DNA of 64,000 nt from Aphelocoma coerulescens (lineage: Eukaryota; Chordata; Aves; Passeriformes; Corvidae): assembly GCF_041296385.1 (NCBI RefSeq), contig NW_027184078.1, forward strand, positions 496,001 to 560,000, given 5' to 3'. The notes under the pieces are model-generated. The model saw only the letters and a list, made by a program, of their open reading frames with translations. It ran no database searches and was not told the origin of the DNA. Below, in pieces: positions 10,530-21,673 of this stretch. Numbering within the stretch: the first letter of the stretch is position 1; every line of letters begins with the position of its first letter. Both the position numbers and the translations under genes were made by a program.

Positions 10530-12030
10530 GGCCCTGGGCAGCTTGGATTGTAAGTGTTTTACCAATTTGTGTGTGTGAAGAATCTGGGATGTGTGGATGC
10601 TAAAGGGCAGGAGCAGAGAAATTTTCCAGCTCTGTAGCATTTGTGAAGTTTTTCCTTTCTCATGCTTTAGCTGAGAAACAGAGAAATCCAGCCTCTCACA
10701 GCTTCTCTGTGAGAGCCTTTGTTCTCATGAGAACTGGATGGATAACAGTTTGTAAGTATGTAAGCTATTTCTACACCTGCAAGTTGTTGTGGAAACTGTA
10801 GAATTGTTTTCAGTCTTGTGAGAATAATATTTGGAAATGAGTGTCTTACTGCTCAGCCTATCACCTTGAGAGGTGGTGAGTGAATAAGCCAATCATGTAA
10901 TTTCTTTATTGCGAACTACACTATAAAAGAGGAATTATCCATTAAATGAGGTCTTAGCTCTGCTTTGGCCATATCTTTTAACCTGGACCTACGTCATAAT
11001 TTCGCCGTTCTCTGGGGATAACAGTGACAGGGATGTACAGCAATATGGGAACTTAACATCTTTCATCTGGAGAAAGATGTTAATTTGCAATTACGATTTT
11101 TGTGTGATATATTTACTACATTATTCTTCCTATTTCTTGGCCCTCATTTTGTTGCTCCTTTCCCTCTGGGTAAGGGGCTGAAGGGGGAATAACTCACAGA
11201 AAGTGTGAGTAGAAAACTGGGAGCCAACCAGAAATGACGTGAAGATTGAGCTCTCAGGCATGGACCAAGAGTGCCCTGGAGACACAAGCAGATCAGAGAT
11301 CCCCAGCAGCACTCCCAGGGGTCCAGGAAGCAGAAGGGCTCTCCTTGGAGTGGTCTGAGATGAGATCCCACTGTCTCTGGGGTCTCTCCCATTCTGCTTT
11401 GTGCCCTTGGTGATGTGAGTGGCCAGTTTGACCAGGGCTGAAACCTTCCTGCAACTTGTTGTGTCTTGGATGGGGATATGTAGAAGACAGCAGGAGCTGG
11501 AGGTGAGGAGAAGGAACTCAGAGTATCCCAAGGGAACAGGCAGGTTTTGAGGTGAGATTCATACCAGAGCTGGTGGCAACTCAGCGACAGGGCACCATGT
11601 GCATTGGATCTGCTTGACCTGCACAACTGTTTGAATTCAGGTGCTCTGGCCCTTTGTCGTGTCCTGTATCTCTGACTGAATTGGAGTGAAATTCCTTGCT
11701 GCAAAACAGGCAGCTGTGGGAATCCTACCCTGAAAGGTTCAGTGATGTGTAATGAGGTTTTTAGTGGCACTTGGGTTTTTTGAGGGTGTCCAGGAGATGA
11801 GACCAATTAGATGAGATGTAGATATCAGAAGGTGGTGATCAAGTCGTCATGGTGTGAATGTCCCGGTGATGAGATCCAACCCCACCTAGGTGGAATCCTC
11901 ACCCTATTGATTACATCTGTGAGAGAACTTCTTTTGGTGTTGTGAAATTTTTCTCTCAGCCAGGCTGGTGGAGGGATTTTGAAATTCTGTCTCTGCACGG
12001 TCTGATTACATTTCAGTTTTATACATAATA
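10530..12030. other. LTR-like segment (about 10610-11030), then nothing recognised
   Basis: Bases 10900-10985 hold ACTATAAAAGAGG followed by ATTAAATGAGG and a 'tttaacctggacct' stretch, the order expected of an LTR promoter/R region on the plus strand; boundaries were not found. From 11035 to 12030 long open frames occur on the minus strand (11144-11806, 11130-11531) without any recognised domain or splice context. Confidence 0.3.
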
Positions 12031-12034
12031 GCAT

Positions 12035-12660
12035 GAATTATATACTTTATTTAGAACATTAACAAAAACTAACAATGGAGTAATTAAGGTTTCTAACAGC
12101 TGGCTAGCTTATTCCCGGGCAGGAGAACCCAACCCATGCTGGGTGCCTGATCAGGACTGATTGGTCAGAGACCCGGCTTGCTAGGGGAGTCACCTTTTAT
12201 ACCCCTCCTGGGAGCACCAACCCCTCCGCCCCCCCCCTTTCCCCCCACCCTCCCAAGAGTCCTCCCCTTGGAGACAACTTGATTGGCGTTTGTCAGCTTG
12301 TTGTCCAGGTGATTGGTTCATTCAAATGGACAAGGTAGGAGTGTCGAGTGATTGGTGAAGTCCAGGTCCAATCCGGGTCCTCAGGTTATCCCCTTCTAGA
12401 TTCTAGAAAGTTCATTCTAGAAAGTTCTGTCTTCCCCATTCTGTCAATCAACTCAAGGCCTAGTACTAATACAAGAAACAAACCTAAAACTAATCAGCCT
12501 CATACACAAACGAATGTAACAGTTTCCCAAATAACAAAATGTCCCTGAATCATTTACCAGACTTAACAGCAACTTGGAACCACTTAGTCATTAACTGTTT
12601 TAACAAATAATTAACAGTAAGAAACTCTTGTCATGAGGGAGTACAAAAGTCAACCTCCCA
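12035..12660 (-). mobile_element. ERV LTR with promoter, minus strand
   Basis: On the minus strand, GGGTATAAAAGGTGAC near 12190-12205 is a clear TATA box, and CTAAATAAAGTATA near 12040-12055 provides AATAAA about 150 bases downstream. The upstream U3 carries CCAAT-like 'gattgg' motifs at 12282-12360. The exact ends and target duplication were not resolved. The following 12660-13097 resembles 20560-20870 (shared GGGAAGCCCGG..TGGCTC and AAAAATGG.ATGGGATAA blocks) and is probably internal ERV sequence. Confidence 0.6.
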
Positions 12661-13097
12661 CAGTCATTTATAACAAAGCCAAACCAGCAAGCTCAGTCAC
12701 AGTGCTGAAGCAAAAGAAAACCAAAAGGAAGCAGGCAAAATCTGTAGAAACAGCAGGATCCTCGATCAGAGTTACCGACCGTGTGCATCCAGTCGAACAG
12801 CCCATGCTGGAAAGGGAAAGGGCAGCCTCTCGCCCCGCCCCCAACTCCTTCGGGAAGCCCGGCTTGGCTCCCATTCATTGGGATAGCCCCAGAGCCAGGG
12901 AGGATGGGGGATGGGGTGGAGACAGCAGCCACTCTGGGCACAAACAAAACAAAACAGGTCAAAAACCCCAAAAATGGCATGGGATAATAAACCATCCTCA
13001 AGACACCTTGGTTTGCAGGGAGCTGCAGGGTGGCACTGCCCTGGCTGTGCCTGGGAGCGCTCACTTTGGAGAAGGTGTCAGTCCCAGCAGGCACAGG

Positions 13098-13665
13098 TGT
13101 TATAAGTGGCTTGATACCTGCTAATTAATAAGGTTAATGAGTTCATTAATTAAGTTAATAGGCTGTTTTGGGTTAGAGGGCTTGGGTATAATTGATTTTT
13201 AACTGAAGTTCAGTGTTAAGAATTGGCTTGTATTTGGGGTAGCACTTACGTATCATCATTGGATGACATGTGGGACCGGCTGGTGGGTTGGAGTATCTGG
13301 AAAGTTCTGAGGTGGACATTACACCATCGCTTATCGCACCAGAGAGGACACAGATTGAACTATAAGAGCAACCAATGAAATTGCCCCCTGGACAAATGAT
13401 TGGTCAGGAACACACCCCTAAATGAGGCAATGACAGTGAGGATCAAAAGTGACTGACCAATCCTGAGCGAGCCAAAAGACTATATAAACTGTTTCGGTGC
13501 TGGACACGGGGTCCTCCTTTGCTGACGTGCCTGTCAGGGGAGCACCCAGTGCGCTGCTTCGCCTGCCTGGTCGTCTTGGGTTCTTGAGCTACTCTTGGTT
13601 CCCATTCTCAGTCACTGTTAATAAAACCTATTAAAATTGGCAATATTGTCAGGCTGTTTCTGACA
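13098..13665 (+). mobile_element. solo LTR with CAGG target duplication
   Basis: The element starts with TGTTATAAG and ends with TCTGACA. CAGG flanks both sides (13094-13097 and 13666-13669; the flanks CACAGG match for six bases if the end is set two bases earlier). TATATAAA is at 13481-13488 and AATAAA at 13620-13625, the right order for a plus-strand LTR of 568 bp. A 4-bp duplication would suit a class I ERV. Confidence 0.75.
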
Positions 13666-13669
13666 CAGG

Positions 13670-14575
13670 GAGCGTGTGGGGAATGAATCCCTTCTGGCCT
13701 CTGCCCCAGAGGTTCCCCAGGTACCAGCCCTGCCTCACACTTGTGATGCCAGTGTCACCTGCACACATAAGGACTCAGAGGAGGGGATTACACACCAAGT
13801 GTGTGGGCAGGGAAAGAGAGAGGTGGGGCTGGTCTGGGTGTGAGGACAGAAGGGATGATGGGACTGTGAGCATGGTGTTCTTGTGACCTCTCTTCCAGCT
13901 GCTGAGAGTGCAGGATCTTTGACCCACCCACTCATAGAACTAAGGGGCCCCTGTGACACTGCAGAGTCTTGTGTAACCAAAGAGCCATTGTGACACTGCA
14001 GAACCTTGTGGAACCAAGGGGTCATTGTGACACTGCAGGGCCTCGTGGAACCAAGGAGATCAGTGTCATACTCTGTTTGATCATAAATCTGACAGGAATA
14101 AGATTAAGGTGTCTTTAAAATCAGGCTGTGTGAATCTCTTTGTGGATAATGCCAGATATTTGTACATAGGAAATGAGAGAACCCATTAATTTAAGAAAGC
14201 TTTACTAATTGACATGGATTGCTGCTCAGCCAAGATCATGCTAAATTCCTGAACTTTGGGAAGAAGAGCAGAGACTTAATAGGATTATGAATATTAACTT
14301 CTCTGCCCAGGGCAGACTTAAAGCTGATTTTAATGATCATTTATCATATGTTATAGAGTGGGGTACAAACCAAGGCAGTTTGTAGTAGGCAGATAGGGAA
14401 ATCTGTACCTTCCAAATACCTCAGCCAATGGGGAAAGGAAGAGGGTGTGATGTGGCCCTGAAATTAGAATAAAAAAAGGCTAATCAACTAATCAAGAGAG
14501 ACCCCATTGGGCATATCTCTTTGGTCATTAATAAAGTCACTTTTACAGGACTTACTGTCTCCTTTGTGGACACTG
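13670..14575 (+). mobile_element. intergenic, with probable LTR at about 14092-14572
   Basis: A short GTGACACTGCAG-containing motif repeats three or four times at 13945-14040 (about 45-base spacing). From 14092 an LTR-like stretch runs to GACACTGACA at 14570, with CATTAATAAAGTCAC (AATAAA near 14530) close to its end. No matching target duplication was found. Confidence 0.45.
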
Positions 14576-14579
14576 ACAT

Positions 14580-15060
14580 TTAGCAATGTGAATTTTCCAC
14601 ACACCAATCAGTGATGAAGATAATAAACAGCGTTGGTCCCCATATGGCTCCCTGAGGGCCCCCACCTCTGACAGGTTCCCAGTTTGAAAAGGAGCCCTTT
14701 CCCAGCACTCTCTGGGTGACGCCTGCCAGCCACTTCCCACCCACAGCACAGACCCCTTGTCCAGACTCTCACACATCATTTTCTCCAGCAGGAGGCTGTG
14801 AGAAACTCTGTCACAAGCTTTGAGACACCCAGGTAGATGATCTCCACTGCTCACTCCGCACCAGCTGAGCCTGGGACTGTTCCTGGGAGGTGATCAGGTT
14901 TGTCAAGCCCCGTTTGCCCTTGGTGAATCTGTGCTGTCTGTTACCACTCATGTGCTCCTGACTCATGATAGCCCCCAGGAGGATTCACTCCAGAACCTTC
15001 CCAGGGACTCAAGTAATGCTGATGGGCCTGTAATATCTCCTATGGGATGTGTGATGGGTC
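14580..15060 (-). mobile_element. CR1 LINE fragment (reverse transcriptase part)
   Basis: Read on the minus strand, the sequence follows the CR1 RT region seen at 43600-44100 and 47690-48150 (blocks 'ggg.acc...tatggggacca', 'cacaagctttgagacacccaggtagat' region and 'ccagcatgagtggtaacag'). It contains stops and is truncated at both ends. Confidence 0.7.
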
Positions 15061-15064
15061 CTTC

Positions 15065-15260
15065 CAAGGCCCAACATCAAGAAAAAGAAGTTACCAGAGG
15101 AACTGTTGACACCCCATCCTTGGGAGTGTTCAAGGCCAGGTTGGATGGGACTTGGAGCAACCTGGTCTAGTGGAAGGTGTCCCTGCCCATGGCAAAGGGG
15201 AGGGATAAGATTATCTTTAAGAATATTCCCAACCCAAACCTTTCTATGATTCTATTACAA
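15065..15260 (+). mobile_element. CR1 3' end
   Basis: The stretch GTGTTCAAGGCCAGGTTGGATGGGACTTGGAGCAACCTGGTCTAGTGGAAGGTGTCCCTGCCCATGG, given here in pieces GTGTTCAAGGCC and CTAGTGGAAGGTGTCC, and the final TTCTATGATTCTATTAC are the characteristic 3' terminus of CR1 on the plus strand. Confidence 0.85.
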
Positions 15261-15264
15261 GAAG

Positions 15265-16235
15265 TGCCTTCTCCTCCTCCTGACACTCCCCAGCATCCCA
15301 TCATCTTCAAGAGGATTGTGGGAAGAAGAACACAACCAAGGTTCAGCAAGAAGGAGGATATGCATTGGCCGTAGTTCCCCAGGGACAGACTGTCTGTACA
15401 CCTGGGGAGCAGGAACACCTTGGGCCTTGGGGTATCGCTTCAAGGGAGACAGGAAACAAATGATGGAGAGGCACAGATGTGCTGTGGACATGCAGACGTG
15501 CTCTGTTGAAAAAAATGAAGCTAATGGGAACAAAGGCACAGTAACCAGAAACTGAACTTTGCTTCATGAACTAAAAAATTCTTACTACTTTTCACACCCC
15601 TACCTATGCCAATGATTAAAGTCACTCAAACTCCACCTAAACATGAAAGGACATTATGTGTAACTTTATCTTTGCTCCTTCCTGAAGGGAAGCAGTATAA
15701 ATAATGCTTCAGTGGGAAGGGAGGTTAGAGAAGACACCATCATAATTTCTGCGGTTGGTCTATGGGCTGAACCTGTCTTCTCCCTCATAGGGACACTGAA
15801 ATAGTAGGAACTATATTCTCTCTGCACTAAGTGATTATTTCAAGATTTTGTTGGCAATTACAGCTTCTCTGGATGGCACTTTGATTTGTTTTTGTAGTCA
15901 GTTACAACCAACAGCAATCTCTGAACCCTAACCTGTCACTCATGGCTTCTGTTATCAGTGTGTTTGTTAATCAAGTGTGTTATTCCACAAACTGTTAGTG
16001 TGAGTCCTTCAGGGGTGCTGGCAGCCACTGGCAGTGAAGAACATACTTGACAAAACTGATAACGTGCCAACTGAGAATGGGGATGATGTCAGTCTGACTC
16101 TGAACATGTGAGTCAAACCACCCTCAGACACAGGAGGCTGTTCTATGGGGTTCCCAAAATGGGGCACTGACAGGCTAGTGAGGCACTGATCAATTGATCA
16201 AATATAAAAGCCTCAAGGAAACCCCCCTCCCACGT
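15265..16235. other. no gene recognised
   Basis: Short open frames only. Bases 15620-15790 ('gcagtataaataatgc' then 'gaacctgtcttctccctc') could be the promoter-R part of an LTR, but no ends were found. Confidence 0.3.
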
Positions 16236-16239
16236 GACA

Positions 16240-17360
16240 AGGATTTATCTCACAGCACCTTCAGATATTTATTGCCCTTTTCAGGAGATACAGCACCAGA
16301 TAAGGAAAAGAGGCCATCTGCTAAGTACCCCAACCTGTGACTGCCTGAGATTCAAGAGCATTCTTGGGTATGGCTGGATGGTGCAGATTGTGGATCTCAA
16401 ATTACAGACTTTCAGTTAAACTATTCTTTGAACTTTTAAAGGAGACCCTGGAAGAACCTTTCATTTGGACTTCTGAGAGTGAACTTAGTAAGTTCTGTAA
16501 CTTAAAGATGACCCTGACATCTGCACCCACTGTAGGGTTTCCAGACTTAACAAAGCCCTTTGAGCTTCTTTGTGCATGAATGACAGCACCTTGCCCTTGG
16601 GGTCCTGGCTCAGAAGGTAGAAGACTTCAAGAGGCCTGTGGGTTGCTTTTCAAAACAACTAGACAAGGTCAGCCAGGGTTAGCTAGGATGCCTGAGAGCA
16701 ATAGCAGCAACTGTTCTCCTCATCCAAGAGGCCAGGAAATTGACTTTGGGACAAAAGATAATAATGTATACTTTGCATGCTGTAATGGCTCTATTAGGCC
16801 AAAAAAGGAGGGGCATTGGCTCTCCCCGAGTTGTATGCTGAAATATCAGACTGTTCTAATGGAGCAAGAAGATGTTGTGAGTTGAAAGTAACCACAATGG
16901 TAAATCCAGCCCAATTCCCAAACACCCCAATGTAAGGGGAAGAGCAGGTAACTCTTTATTGCCTACAGACGATTGAGCAAGTGTGCAAGCTGATCAGACC
17001 TGCAAGACACACCAGCTGAAGATCCAGAGATAGAGATTTTACAGATGAAAGTAGTTTGGTGCAAGATGGAAAGCAAAGAGCCAACTATGCAGTAGTCATG
17101 CCAACCAAGGTAATAGAAGCTGCGCTGCTGCCTGTGGACACCTCAGCACAAAGGGCAGAGCTCATAGCGCTATAAAAGCCCTGGAAGTGGCAGCAGGAAA
17201 AAGAGTAAACATATGGACTGACTCAAGATATGCTTTTAGCATTGTTCATGCCCGTGGAGCTATATGGGAAGAAAGAGGTTTATTAACAGGACAGGGATCT
17301 CCAATTAAACATAAACAAGAAATATTGTCCCTTCTTGTTGCTATCCAACTGCCCAGATGT
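16240..17360 (+). pseudogene. ERV pol remnant (RT connection and RNase H)
   Basis: In consecutive plus-strand frames the sequence gives an RT thumb/connection piece (LLKETLEEPFIW), a GFPDLTKPFELL block homologous to the minus-strand remnant at 9109-9549, and from about 17050 an RNase H piece with AQRAEL and the catalytic-type DSRYAF motif, plus a QEILSLLVAIQLP helix. Internal stops (for example at 16577-16579 and near 17173) and frameshifts show it is dead. Orientation is opposite to the 9-kb remnant. Confidence 0.75.
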
Positions 17361-17364
17361 ACTA

Positions 17365-18365
17365 GTTTGAAAAAAAACCCGTGGGAGGCACCAAGTCAGA
17401 ATAACAATTTAATGGGGGAAATTAAAGAAAAGGAAAAAATAAAAGAAAACACTGGTTCAAACTGACAGAGTCAAGATACAACGTGAGTCCCTGTTAGGCA
17501 GGGTGGTGGTAGCAGTCTGGTAGAATGGTGGCTGCAGTCCTCTGAAGCCTCCAAGGTGTGTGTGGAGCGGGGTTAATGCTCAGGTGAGATGGTGGGAAGG
17601 AGGCTTTTGGGGTTAAGGGGAAAGTTAGGGGTTTGGGTTTAGAGCTCTGATTTCAGCCTTGGGCATTAGGCAGAAGCTTAAGGAGTTTGGGTGTCCTGCT
17701 GAGAGTGTCTTGTTCATGTTGAAAGGGTGGGCTGGCTTCAGGGAGTATCCAGGAGTTAATTCCTTTCACTTTCACAGCTGAGTGACTTCAGTCATACATA
17801 TTACTCAGTGAGTGGTGGTCGTACCTTGGGGGTGAGTATCTCAGTACGTAAGATAACCTTGGGATGGGGACATGGTCAGTCCAAGGAGAAGGATTTCCCA
17901 ATGGCTGCTGGTTCAACAGCAAGACATCCTCCTGTATCTCCCTTGGTTTTCAGCTGCTGTGCAGCTGATCAGCTTCAAATAATCACCAAATTCCCTCCTC
18001 TGCAAGGGCTTTGGCAGAGCCTGGCAGTGGGCTCTCCACTCCCCTCCCTCTGTTAGTCTCCTTAGCACGTAGGGGAGTCAGGCACACAAAACACAATCTC
18101 TGTTTATTAAAATGTAAATCTACCCCCAGTCTTTTTCCCACATAATCTTATGGAAGGGCATTCTAAGCTATTTTTTACAAGACGAAAGTGGAGAATTCCA
18201 TGATCAGGACTAGAGGGACCCTGTCTCCAACCAGGTGAACAAGAGAGACAACCAGATTTGGACTGGGTGGATCAAATGGCCTTGAACATCAGCCCCACGG
18301 GAGTCCAAGGCTCCAGCAGACAACATGGCACAGGGTAGCCCAGGCAGAGGCCGGTAATCAGCAGT
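17365..18365. other. no gene; probable ERV internal or LTR sequence
   Basis: Starts with an A-rich stretch ('tttgaaaaaaaacccgtggg') after pol. Nothing coding is recognised. 'tttattaaaatg' at about 18100 may belong to an LTR. Confidence 0.25.
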
Positions 18366-18369
18366 GTGG

Positions 18370-19720
18370 TCCAGGGGTCAATATTCGCATTCTGGCCTTT
18401 TTAACATCTTCATTAGTGATTGTGAGTAAGGGGTGGAGAGTCCCCTCAGCATCTTGGATGATGATCCAAGAATGGAAGAGATGGCTCATACACTGAGGGA
18501 TTCTGCTGTCATCCAGGTGGACCCAAACAGGCTGGAGAAAAAGGGCTGACAGGAACCATTTCAAGTTCAACAAGGAGAAGTACAGATTCCTGTACAAGGG
18601 GAGGAACAAGGCTGGGTACCAGCACATCGTGGGGGACACCCAGCTGCAAAACATCTGGGCAGAAAAGGGTCTTAGGCCTATGGTGGGCTCCAAGTTGAGG
18701 AATAAGCTCTTCCTGCAATGGGATATTGATATCCCAGGCAGTATTAGGAGGAATGAGGCAACGAGATGAGACAGGGGATCTTTCCCTTCTCAGCACTGGA
18801 GAGGCCACAGCTGCTGTTCTGGGTTCCCCAGTACAAGAGAGACATGGAACTATTGGAGAGAGCCCAGGGAAGACCCACAGAGATGATTAACGGATTAGAG
18901 CATTTCTGCCAGGAGGAAAGACTGAGAGAGAGGGGACTCTTAATCCCAGAGAGGAGAAGGCTTGGGGAGATCTCAGCAATGTGTCTCAAGCCCTGAAGGA
19001 GGCTCTTCCCAGAGGTGCCACTGACAGAACACAAGGCAATGGGAAAAACTGAAACACAGTAGGTGTCGGAAGCCGCGGCGGGACGGGGAGCTCGGATCCC
19101 CGGCGGGGGGAGAAGAACAGACACCAGCCAATATGGTTGAAAAATACACTCCGATTTATTAGCAGTCTAAAGGCACTTAAATAGTATACCAGCTTGTTAG
19201 CTCCTAAGTGGTTTAACACTTATCAGGACATATTTCTATTTCTATGCAATCGGACTACATTGGCAGTTTTCCACAGTCTTGTTATGTTCAAAAGAATTTT
19301 GCCCTTGCCTCCCTTATACTCCTAGATATTACACCTGCAAGTACGTTACTCCCTGAAATTTCTCAGGCTGAAACTGTTCAGCTTCACAACAGAGATTTTC
19401 CCACAGAAAGTGTCTCATGCACACAGGCCCAAAACCCTCCAGCTCAATAGCTTGCACAATTCTTTTATTGATCCCAATAATTCTATTCTCCAACAAGTAG
19501 GTTCCTGAGGAACAACAGGAAACACTTTATTACTTTGTGGGGGACCAAGCCCAGGTACGAGTTCCCCAGAGAGGCTGTGGAGTCTCTGTCCTTGAAGATA
19601 TTCCAAAGCCATGTGGAGATGTGTGGTGGGGTGACCTTGCCTGGTTGTAGGTGCCCAACAAGATGTTTATCGGTATCCCTCCTCAACAAAATAACAAATC
19701 ACAGAGTATCAGGAAAAAGA
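18370..19720 (+). mobile_element. CR1 LINE 3' part interrupted by a solo LTR
   Basis: Plus-strand CR1 sequence (blocks CTGGGTACCAGCACATCGTG..., CAGTACAAGAGAGACATGGAA, CCAGAGAGGCTGTGGAGTCTC) runs to 19063 and resumes at 19496 after the LTR. It is diverged and carries no intact frame. Confidence 0.75.
19064..19495 (-). mobile_element. solo LTR, same family as the 55-58 kb provirus
   Basis: The 432-bp element reads TGTCGGAAGCC...TCTCCAACA on the plus strand and matches both LTRs of the provirus at 55111-58440, but lacks a short 5' repeat (CAGAGGTCGGAAGCC). Target duplication AGTAGG is perfect (19058-19063 and 19496-19501). It inserted into a CR1 element. By comparison with the provirus, transcription would run on the minus strand. 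Confidence 0.92.
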
Positions 19721-19728
19721 GAGTAATT

Positions 19729-20870
19729 GCCTTAGTTTGAAAGATAGGCATCTGCCAAGGAAGGCAGGAATCTCCCTTGGAATGTAAAATATGATTCCCT
19801 CCCCTCCAAATTATTATAACTTTGAAGTTAAGGGGCTTTCAGGCAAAGATATGAGAAAGGGAATAACAGTTCTTTACCACTATGTATATGGATAACAAGG
19901 CAAACAAACAACAACAGCAGCAACAATAAACAGAACCAGAGTCCCAGTGACAGCCTTCTCTGGGCGGCAGGCCGTTTCCCCTCTGGTGCAGTTCCGCTCA
20001 CGGCCAGCAGGGGCGCTGGTGGCTCCCGGCCGGGCAGGGCGGGTGCGATGGTTCCCCCGCGGCTGCAGGGGGCGCTCCAGAGCGAGCTCGGTCTCCTCTC
20101 TGTATGTGGGTAAAGGCTGCCGCCGTCGGACGGGATGGAAAAGGGGCTTCCTTTACAAACCCCCCAGGGCAGTTGGTCCCAGTACCTCTCCAGACAGCGA
20201 AATGAGATGTAGCCGGGACCTCAGAAGCAGCAAGCTGGGATGGCAGGGACAAGTAGATCCCAGAGTATCAAATGCAAGGTATCAGAGACTCTGCAGCTGT
20301 AGCAGAAGTTGTGGGATGTCCCAGCAGGCACGGGGTGTCTGGTTACAGTGCAGCAAGACGTCCTGAAGCAGCAGCAGAGAACAGCGGGGCTGAGTGGGGA
20401 ATTGCTCCTCAGGGTAGCTCACCAGCGATAGCTGGTGGTCCCTGGGTCCGGGTTGTGCAGAGGAGGCGGCCCCAGCAGGGAACAGGGTGTTCCTGGGTCC
20501 TGGCACAACACGCACTGGCTCTGGGCTCCCCAACAGCAGAGAAGCAGAGAAGCAGAGAAGCAGAGAAGCAAGCCAGCAAGCACAGCAACAGTGCAGAAGG
20601 AAAAGAAAAAAAAAAAAAAGAAAAAGGCAAAACCCACAAAGTTACGAGGCTAGCCAAAAAGCCCACCTGGAAGGGAAGAGCTGCCCCTCACCCCCCCCCA
20701 ACTCTCTCTGGAAACCCCGGTCTAGCTCTCACTCATTTCAATACTCCTGGGAGTCAGGGAGATGGAGAGGGTGGGAGGAGGGGGGGACGGCAACCACCTT
20801 GGACACAAAACAAACAAACAAACAAACCAAAAATGGTATGGGATAAAAAAAAAACATCCCAAGACGGTAA
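19729..20870. repeat. retroelement-derived sequence homologous (inverted) to 28430-29255
   Basis: The start (TTAGTTTGAAAGATAGGCATCTGCC) and the GC-rich part with CCCTCTGGTGCAGTTCCGCTCACGGCCAGC, cited here as GTGCAGTTCCGCTCACGGCC, recur on the opposite strand at 29255-28560. The distal part (20640-20870, with purine-rich runs and a poly(A)-like tract) resembles 12810-12990. It looks like the leader or internal part of an ERV family. An AGAAGC pentuplet (GCAGAGAA repeated four times) lies at 20537-20570. Confidence 0.55.
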
Positions 20871-21113
20871 TTTTTCAGGAAAACTCACAATCCACAGAAG
20901 TGCTTTTTTCATACTACTATGAAAGAAAATTTCCCTTGACAACATAAAATTTCCCTCAAAAAACTTTTCATTCTGATGCATAATGTAGAAAGCTGACCAC
21001 TATGACAGATTTTCCCTCTCCTTCAATACTTTTGTTCAGAAGACGCAAATTTGGCAGCAGCCTCATTACAATGTGATTCTATCACAGTATTGACCTTTGA
21101 CATGCAGAGTAAA

Positions 21114-21673
21114 CTACTCATCATCATCAGAAAACTGCACTATTACCAGAGGCTCAGTGTCAGGCTCAGCAGTAGCAAGGCCTGTGGAGAAGAAGGGAAT
21201 TAATTTGCCTTCCTGGCTGCTGCCCTCAGCAATGCTGAAAGTGTACAAAGCTCTTGCCTCACAGACATCATAAAAAGAAACCTGCTTGGCTGGGATGTTC
21301 AAGAAGATCCCAATCTTTGACAAATTGCCAGTCACGGTCAGACGGGTCCAAGGATTCGTGTAGGCCCAATAATCTTGCCCATCTGCACACGCGATAACCC
21401 AGAAGCCATTCTGAGGGCACAGAGTCAATGGCCCTTTGCGAGTCACAGATTCCCGGGCAATACCCAAGGCCCAGCTCCTTCTTTTCCCAACAGACACTTC
21501 CCAGTAGTGTTTCCCAGATGTGTATCCTTCCTTTGCCAGCACAAACAGATGGGAATCAAATCTCTTCTCATTGCTGAGCAAGAATGTGATGACACCAGTA
21601 TCTCTCACTCTCCTCCCATCCGCAGAGATTTCCAGTCTGGGATGAGCCGTGTCAGCATCCAGGGTGACATCCC
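21114..21673 (-). CDS. B30.2 (PRY-SPRY) terminal exon of gene 2
   Basis: The exon starts after TTGCAG and is open for 186 codons to TAG at 21116-21114. It has the PRY start [15 protein letters not shown], then [23 protein letters not shown] and GIFLNIPAK, and a short acidic end (SDDDE). Compared with gene 1 it differs at several dozen bases, most of them changing residues, concentrated at a few loop-like places (after DTGVI, after NGFW, after RLT, and from PAK to LYTF). The domain is complete. It would form the cytosolic head after the coiled-coil rod. Confidence 0.9.

Noticed and set aside
11144..11806. 220-codon minus-strand frame
   Set aside because: Low-complexity Ser/Pro/Leu translation, no domain, overlapped by another open frame on the same strand.
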